Positions 57,628 through 64,000 of a DNA stretch of 64,000 bases are shown here, one piece after another. The notes under the pieces are model-generated. The model was not told the origin of the DNA and made no database searches. It saw only the letters and a program-made list of their open reading frames with translations. Positions within the stretch are counted from its first letter, which is position 1, and every line of letters starts with the position of its first letter. Source of the DNA: Acanthosoma haemorrhoidale (taxonomy: Eukaryota; Arthropoda; Insecta; Hemiptera; Acanthosomatidae); assembly GCA_930367205.1 (NCBI GenBank), contig OV884012.1, forward strand, positions 54,085,239-54,149,238. Direction: 5' to 3'. The position numbers and the translations under genes are program-made.

Positions 57628-57994
57628 TCTAACAAAGATTGATAAATCGTGCAGTAAGGCAAGGATGATAATTTAATCATAATTATACATATCTAAATTT
57701 TCGTGCAAGTAAATATGTTTATATAGTTCGCTGTGTAGATTGAAGATGCCTAAAATGTGAAGTATCGGACAGTGAAGAATATCGTTCCCGATTTTCTTAT
57801 TATACTGGAAGACCGTTCCTTATTAGCATACTTTTATGCATTGTACTTTTGTCGTTCCTGTCTATAAATGGCTGTCACCTTAACATCAAAAGAAGATAAA
57901 CGGGCATATATTTTTTGGTAGGTTTTGTTCCGTCCGTTAAGAAATGGCCTTGAATAATGGTACAATTGACAGTAGTATTTTTTTTTTTAGATTC

Positions 57995-58130
57995 TTTGTT
58001 GTGATGAAATTACGATTTGCCTTATTGGACAAGTAATTAATTAATAAATTCACACTCTCATTCACATCATATTTACATTTTTCATTCACTCACTCATTCA
58101 TACAGTTATTATTAGAGGTATTATTGACCG
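57995..58130 (-). mobile_element. Jockey-like lineage A 3' tail fragment
   Basis: Minus-strand tail only, diverged: 'gatgaaattacgatttgcctta', 'acaagtaattaatt', 'ttcattcactcactcattcata'. It lacks coding sequence. Confidence 0.72.
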
Positions 58131-58251
58131 CCTAATTTCATATTTGACAGTTACACTATGAGTTTTTAAAGTATTTTTGTCAAGTAGCATACCTCTTTAT
58201 AGTGCAAACAGAGTTAATTTTTATTTACAAAAAAAAAAACTTTATTATGAT

Positions 58252-58815
58252 TGTCGGGTCAAAAATGTCGAATATCCCCAAAGTAGGGAGGATGCGCCCG
58301 CCGTGGGCTAGGGTCGCTACAACCTCTAGCCGCCGTCCGGCGAGCGCCTAGAAAGAGATAAGACGGGTGGACCTGTGGTCTGTCACCCTTGCTGGTGGCC
58401 TATTCGGCGGGCGGCCTAATTCGTTTTGATCTGACTCCATAAGATCTTAGAAGGTGTACCCTGACAAAGCACTATGTTTAGGAGAAGAGGTACAGGGTAG
58501 GTTTATAGGTAGTTTATGTGGTCTTGGAATAACCACGAATTCACATTCGGTATCTAAGGGTAGGCGAAAACCGTCCGGATCCCAAAGGCGAGTGTGAACC
58601 GGAGAGAAGCAGACTGGATTGCCGTGGGAGACACTACTAGGTAAAGTTTGCAGGGCCACGGCAACCGTCGTCCGCGAGGGAGAGGTCTCTCCCAAGGAGA
58701 TGCTAGTTTTAGCGAGACGAAGGCAGAGATTCCCACTAGGACGGTGTGGGATCTGACAAAGCCGGACTAAAACATAGCAAGGCTAGGAGAGAGAGAGATG
58801 CAGAGGTAGTTAAAT
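58252..58815. repeat. GC-rich foldback repeat family, copy 2
   Basis: Related to the element at 39705-40260. Here the arm appears once (58440-58700), in the sense opposite to the long arm of copy 1, followed by the middle segment (58701-58810). So copy 1 contains the arm twice in opposite senses and this copy only once. The left edge 'tgtcgggt' is shared. The right part (from 58670) is included in the tandem duplication described separately. Minus-strand frames across it are not credible genes. Confidence 0.68.
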
Positions 58816-59645
58816 GAAAAGGCCATGGTTTGAGCAGAGCAGCAAGCACCAGTGCAGAGAGAGAGGAGAGAGTAGTGTTCCAAGTGACGGTCCTGTTCGT
58901 TATGCCATCAACTTATTTTTTTTTCCTTAACCCATTTATTTATTTCACAATATGTGAACAGAATGAACAAAATCAGTGAACAAATTATTTACAATTTTCT
59001 CCTCTTTCTGCGATGCGCTGATGCATTCGAAGGAGAGTAGGATTACAATTTACAATATCGTTTTGAAGTTAAAATTAACAATGCAATGTATACAATACTA
59101 GGTGATGGGGCTCACCTTCTATTTACATTGTGGGAAAACTTAAAAACTAAAACCTAAGTCCGCGAGGGAGAGGTCTCTCCCAAGGAGATGCTAGTTTTAG
59201 CGAGACGAAGGCAGAGATTCCCACTAGGACGGTGTGGGATCTGACAAAGCCGGACTAAATCATAGCAAGGCTAGGAGAGAGAGAGATGCAGAGGTAGTTA
59301 AATGAAAAGGCCATGGTTTGAGCAGAGCAGCAAGCACCAGTGCAGAGAGAGAGGAGAGAGTAGTGTTCCAAGTGACGGTCCTGTTCGTTATGCCATCAAC
59401 TTATTTTTTTTTTCCTTAACCCATTTATTTATTTCACAATATGTGAACAGAATGAACAAAATCAGTGAACAAATTATTTACAATTTTCTCCTCTTTCTGC
59501 GATGCGCTGATGCATTCGAAGGAGAGTAGGATTACAATTTACAATATCGTTTTGAAGTTAAAATTAACAATGCAATGTATACAATACTAGGTGATGGGGC
59601 TCACCTTCTATTTACATTGTGGGAAAACTTAGAAACTAAAACCTA
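58670..59645. repeat. 488-bp tandem duplication
   Basis: Unit 1 (58670-59157) and unit 2 (59158-59645) are nearly identical: I count only isolated substitutions ('aaaaca' versus 'aaatca'; 'cttaaaaact' versus 'cttagaaact') and a one-base change in a T-run. Each unit contains the right part of the foldback repeat, a spacer with an AGAGAG stretch, and the 3' tail of a lineage B LINE. Only unit 2 continues into the LINE body. The duplication therefore happened after both elements were in place and is recent. Confidence 0.9.
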
Positions 59646-59648
59646 AGA

Positions 59649-61229
59649 CTAAAGCGTTCCTGCCGCGGCAGCGTCCTGCCGTTGAAGGGGGAACGGGGAG
59701 GGGGTTATCGTGTTAAACACCGGGTTTGTTAAGTACTGTAGGGAGTCGAAAAATTTGATATGTCCACGCTGGATGAATTTATCCACCGTAGGCAAATCAA
59801 AGATCTCGTGAAGTTCACTGTAGCTCCTCTGCTCGAAGGAAGTATGTCTGACCACTTTCATCAGTATACCGTTTTGGAATTGTTGGAGTCGCCGAACGTC
59901 GTATACGTCAGATGACGAAAAAGCGATGCACCATACAACAGAGTAGGCCTGAGTACACTCTTGTATATCAATAGTTTTAGACGCAGTGATAGATTGGGGG
60001 AAGTCAATAAATGCGTAATCCGGTAAGACTTCATGCGAGTTAGCTTCAACTTCTTCACCAAATGGTTACTAAAACCGAGGTGTCTGTCCATTTTAATTCC
60101 CAGATATACTAGGTTGTTGGCTGGTGAATTTAGCTCCGTTCCTACTATGTAACTAGGAGGTAGCGAACTTTTTCCCTTTTGAAAAGAGAAAATTACGCAG
60201 TCAGTCTTACCTGCGTTTACAGAGGTATTGAGTCTCCCCAATCTCTCACTGATCTGGTTACAGGCTACTTCAGTCTGTTTAAGAGCTACCATGGCCCTCA
60301 TGCTGCTACTGTACACCGCTATGTCCTAAGCGAAAGCAGTAACTGTTGTGTTTTTATACCGGGCTTCTACAATCTCAGACGTGTACACGTTGAACATTAC
60401 AGGGGATAGAACAGCTGCTTGGGCACTCCATAGGTCAGTGGCACAGCTTCGGAGAAGCTATCACCCACCCACACCCGCAGCGATCTGTTTTTCAGGAAGC
60501 TAGCCAGAATTGAGTAGAGTTGCTCCGGGCATTCCCGGTCGCAGAGCATTTGACATAGTGTTCCGTGAGACGCCGAGTCGAATGATTGGGTGCAGTCAAT
60601 CAAAATCATAGCCGTGGATATGTTTCTATTCATGTCATGGCTAAATTCTGACTGTACCTTCAGAAGGGGATGCTCTGCGCTCATAGTGGATTAAAGTCCA
60701 GTCTTTTCTGGCGGAATGATGTCATTTTTCGAGCTGTAATTTTTGAGATAATTCAATAGGATTCTCTCAAAAATTTTCCCTATCTGCGGTTGGCAAGCTG
60801 ATCGGGTGGTAGTGGGCAGGGTGATCTCCGCTCTTGGCTGGCTTGATTAATGAAAACAAGATGGCTTGTTTCCTTGTGACAGGAACGTACCGGATTCTAA
60901 TACAAGAGTTGTATAAGTTTACTAGTTGTACTATCACTCTCCTCAGCATTTGTTTGAGCAACCCTGTTTGTATCCCGTCGTGCCCTGGATGCTCCATTTT
61001 CCTGACACCGGCGAAGAATCGCCTTGAGCTGCTTCAGGGATGCAAACATGTGGTTCTGTTCAGCATCTACCGGAGGAGGCATGTGGTAGTATCCCGTCCT
61101 AGCCGTAATGTCCCTAGCGTAATGGTCGGCCAGTTTTGTTGCCTGTTTCTCAGCAGTAAGAACGTTGTCTCCTTCGTGAAGACGGACAGTGGCTGCCTTG
61201 CCTTTTGTAGTCGTCAACCGCTTCCACAA
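59649..61229 (-). pseudogene. LINE lineage B ORF2: RT and C-terminal region, multiply broken
   Basis: On the minus strand, the linker/finger region is at 60897-61229, followed by fingers with KQAILFSLIKPAKSGDHPAHY and HPISLPTAD at 60767-60997. Motif A STAMILIDCTQSFDSASHG follows at about 60600, and motif B starts GVP but loses frame at about 60415. The catalytic motif C reads FA-stop-D: the codon for its first aspartate is TAG at 60326-60328. The thumb (YLGIKMDRHLGFSNHL, LRPTLLYGASLF) is at 59861-60316. The C-terminus (QRGHIKFFDSLQYLTNP) is at 59649-59861. The loss of a catalytic aspartate confirms inactivity. Confidence 0.83.
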
Positions 61230-61639
61230 CTCACTGAGATCGCCGGTAGTGCTACGAAGTCGCTCATGCCACTTTTCTGTTTTCCAGAGTTACATCAAGC
61301 CTTGGATTTGCGTTGTGAGTGAATTCACAACTACTTTAGCTTGCTGATCTCTCGTCCTGTACCATCTATTCTTCCAATTGTTGCGCAAGGCAATAGTTTA
61401 AAGAATATGGTCTGGGGCGGTCGCAGGGAAGGTGGCATGGGGGTGAACTTCGGGATTGCAGTGTCTGCGGTGTCTACGATCACGTCAGTTATGAAAGTTA
61501 GTTGAAGACTACTTCTTCTTTGTTGCGCAAAATTGGTACAGTATGCAGGTTATGGTAAATTGGCGACCAATACAGCTCCTAGTTGGCACAACGGTAGTCC
61601 TATCTCGTGATGCGAGGGGCCACCACTTTACCATCCACT

Positions 61640-62090
61640 GCGTATAGTACTGGCCTGTGGTCAGACGTGTAGCAAGGCTGAGTACTCCTAGAGAGACGCG
61701 TACGGTCTTCTGTATAGGGCGGTAAGGTAAATGGGTCTTTACCTATTTACCTGGGTAAATTTACCTTGTGGTCATAACTGTCAATAACTGTCAAGTGGTG
61801 AAGCCTGGGATCACTTGTAGTCAGTGGTGAAGCCTGGGATCACTTGTAGTCAGTGGCGAAGCCACTTCCTTCCAATTGACTCCAAAGCGTACAGCGATGA
61901 GAACACCACCATAACGGGTGACCTTTTAATGGCCGTAGAATAACTTTTGATGTGGATCGATTGATTTGCGTGTCTGTCAAAACTACTTTTATCTGGTCGG
62001 TCGAGTGCTATCAACACTTCCACCTCATCTATTTTGGAGACCATCGACGTTAAAATTTAGTGTATTGTTGATTACCAGATATTATAGCCA
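61640..62090 (-). pseudogene. APE-like endonuclease remnants of LINE lineage B
   Basis: Three scraps in different minus-strand frames: a start-like LNFNVDGLQN block near 62040-62065, GGVLIAVRFG near 61890-61915, and YTSDHRPVLYAV near 61645-61675, which holds the terminal SDH catalytic motif. The distance between the last two is much shorter than a full endonuclease needs, so the middle of the domain is deleted. A 29-bp tandem repeat fills part of the gap. Confidence 0.65.
61794..61862. repeat. 29-bp tandem repeat, about 2.3 units
   Basis: agtggtgaagcctgggat... is repeated at 61794-61822 and 61823-61851, with a partial third unit to about 61862. The unit length is not a multiple of three and it lies inside the decayed endonuclease region, so it arose after coding function was lost. 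Confidence 0.88.
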
Positions 62091-62354
62091 TAAACATTAG
62101 GCTGCAGAAATTGACGAGGGAAGATACCCACTTTGGTCCACATTCAAGGTCTTGGCGCTGATCGTTTGTCAAGATCGTTAGTTTAGGATCTAGATACAGA
62201 CTGGGGATGGCTCCCTACCTGCGGCTGTTTCCCCCACTAGCTTCTTCCCGACTGACATCATAAGCTTTATTATAAACATATGGAAACATAGATAGAAATT
62301 TTCTGGTCCGAGAAAAGGGAAACTTCTAATTATTTGTAATTAAGAGGTGGCCAC

Positions 62355-62578
62355 AACAATGATAAAATTACAATCTGCCTCATTGGGCAATAAGTAATTG
62401 TGATAAATGATCTCATTCATACTTTATTTACAATTTTCATTTACTCCCACATTCATAAAGTATTTACAAACAGCCTAGAGACCTCCCAAATCCACATGGT
62501 TGTCACCTCCCTCCCATGGGAAAGAGGAAGCGGAGTCTTGGGAAATCCCCCACGCTCCTCCGTCAACCGCGTCACCGG
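62355..62578 (-). mobile_element. Jockey-like lineage A 3' end
   Basis: Minus-strand 3' tail plus the last part of the ORF2 region ('cacatggttgtcacctccct...gaaagaggaagcggagtcttggg'), ending where the other copies continue at 'cgcgtcac(c/t)gg'. It is closely similar to the 26.5-kb copy. No clear target-site duplication. Confidence 0.8.
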
Positions 62579-64000
62579 TAAAAAACGTTGTCTCGAAAAT
62601 TTACAATTTTATATTCAGCTACTTTAGCTACTAATTTAATTACTTAGATTAGATACTTTAGATTAGAACCAAAGATTTAATGTTTTTCTTAATAAATTAA
62701 AATGATTAAAAACTTCACCACTATATGTTTTTTATGTGAGTCTCACTTCATCTCGGTTTCACTTAAAACTGAAATATTTTCATTTCTTTAAGCCCTTGTA
62801 CTGATGATTTGTGCAACTACCGTCCAATATCATATTTGTACATTAAGTGTTTTTGTCAAGTAACATAGCTAGTTACTTTTATTGGACACTTATACATTTG
62901 AATGTTTCTCACAATCAGCCTGCATGATAATATGTACAAATTGTAGAGACTTGAATGTACTAGTTTCAGATTGGCTGCCTCCTTCCGCGATAATGAGACC
63001 ATTCTCGGCAGACGAAACGTCCGTTATCTCTTTTAAGTTCTGTATTAATGTGAGTGTGTTATTTTCTAGTTATTAGTTTACAATAACGGTTGCACACAGC
63101 CAATATCTTTCCCTCCTAACCTAGTTCCTCATTCACTTCTAAAAATAAAAAAGCTTTATTTCAGCTCTTTTCGCATCTTCTTCAGCGAATTCGTCAGGGT
63201 TAGCGTCAATATTTTATTCATTTCCTCTCCTCGTCGGATCCTACTAGAAACCCTTTACTTTATTTTCCGTTTTCTAATTTTTATAGTAGAGTTATTTTTT
63301 AAAGTTATTGGACTAGAAATACAAAATCTGTTAGTTGGTTAGAGCTTAGAAGTGATTGTCGGTCGATAAAGTGCCATGGACGTGTTTTTCCAGGGGTCTC
63401 TTGAGTGGAACTGTGTTTACTCACTTTGGAAGATAGTAGCACAGGGAGTGGAACCTCTCAGAATTAAATAGAGTGTGAAATGCTGGGTCATAACTTCTAA
63501 TGGTCCAGGTCTGATGCCGATACAGCTCTCTGCTACCTTGTCAGGGGTCGGAATGGAACAATATTTCAGACAGTTTAACCCTCGGCATCCGCTAAATCGC
63601 GGTCCTCCAGCCTCAGTCATCTTCCGCGTCGATGAACACCACCCTCCGGGAAAGAAGAGCTTTGCCATTTTTCAAAGAAGATGTAAGCAATATTCTACCA
63701 GCGGAGTCAGGTACTTCCTTGTTCTGATGGTTTTTTTCCCAATCGTTGAGATACAATGTTGCTACAAGAATAGATATTTTTTTAAAACTTTAAACATTAT
63801 CTGAGAGATAACTCTATAAAAATTAAAAAAGGGGAAAATAAGCGATTCTGGTAGGTGCATATTTGCAGAGCTAATGAATTAAAATAAAAATTGTTTATCT
63901 TTATTCGAATGGTAAAGTTGATGCAAAGGTTGCAATGCAGCAGTTTAAAGGAATGTGCAGGAAAGAAGGGACATTAGTAGTATGTATCCTTAAATCAAAT
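62579..64000. other. No recognisable gene
   Basis: AT-rich to 63350. The segment 63380-63670 is GC-richer and is open on both strands (63475-63804 plus, 63417-63668 minus). The plus frame contains NRGPPASVIFRVDEHHPPGK, which I cannot assign. It may be an exon or an unrecognised repeat. Confidence 0.35.

Larger units (their letters stand above)
59401..62090 (-). mobile_element. LINE lineage B, longest copy, degenerate
   Basis: A minus-strand copy with T-run at 59401-59411, 3' UTR to about 59640 (hairpin 59589-59607), ORF2 C-terminus, thumb, RT, the linker region before the RT and scraps of the endonuclease up to about 62090. It is the only lineage B copy here that reaches the endonuclease. 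Many frameshifts and stops show that it is dead. Its UTR class matches the tails at 1.5 and 48.6 kb rather than that of the 52-kb copy. Its 3' end is duplicated in tandem toward the left. Confidence 0.85.

Noticed and set aside
63417..63804. Overlapping frames on both strands
   Set aside because: Mixed composition but no domain on either strand; cannot be told from chance or an unknown repeat.

Overview
The window is AT-rich eukaryotic DNA and almost certainly from an insect. It has no operons, no dense coding and no prokaryotic signals. It holds many decayed non-LTR retrotransposons (LINEs) of Jockey-superfamily type, microsatellites, a tRNA-Trp-like remnant and one recognisable host exon. 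That exon, at about 32.86-33.01 kb on the minus strand, encodes the N-terminal half of a chemosensory protein (CSP/OS-D family), which points to an arthropod. A hemipteran would fit, but the sequence does not prove it.

Two LINE lineages dominate. Lineage A (Jockey-like) has minus-strand copies at 9.2-10.9, 26.4-27.8, 43.7-44.5, 58.0-58.1 and 62.4-62.6 kb, and plus-strand copies at 27.8-29.2 and 29.6-29.7 kb. Together they show all parts of a Jockey element: ORF1 zinc knuckles, APE-type endonuclease, reverse transcriptase (RT) and 3' tail. No copy is intact. Lineage B is a second RT lineage with subfamilies at 51.5-52.98, 53.97-54.5, 14.9-15.2, 17.5-17.9 and 59.4-62.1 kb. Related short 3' tails lie at 0.14-0.35, 1.5-1.95, 22.2 and 48.6-48.8 kb. 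Most lineage B tails carry a short hairpin with a conserved stem.

Smaller pieces are an RTE-like ORF2 C-terminus (57.4-57.6 kb), another LINE C-terminus (37.2-37.5 kb), the N-terminal helix-turn-helix of a Tc1/mariner-like transposase (29.4-29.56 kb), a GC-rich foldback repeat family (39.7-40.3 and 58.25-58.8 kb), a 488-bp tandem duplication (58.67-59.65 kb) and several low-copy repeats. Long stretches between them hold nothing I can identify.

Several insertions can be dated relative to one another from their target-site duplications (TSDs): a nested pair at 51.46-52.99 kb and a side-by-side pair at 1.5-1.96 kb. Nothing here amounts to a new gene system. The observations most worth following are the CSP exon, the conserved 3'-tail hairpin, the head-to-head Jockey composite and the foldback repeat.
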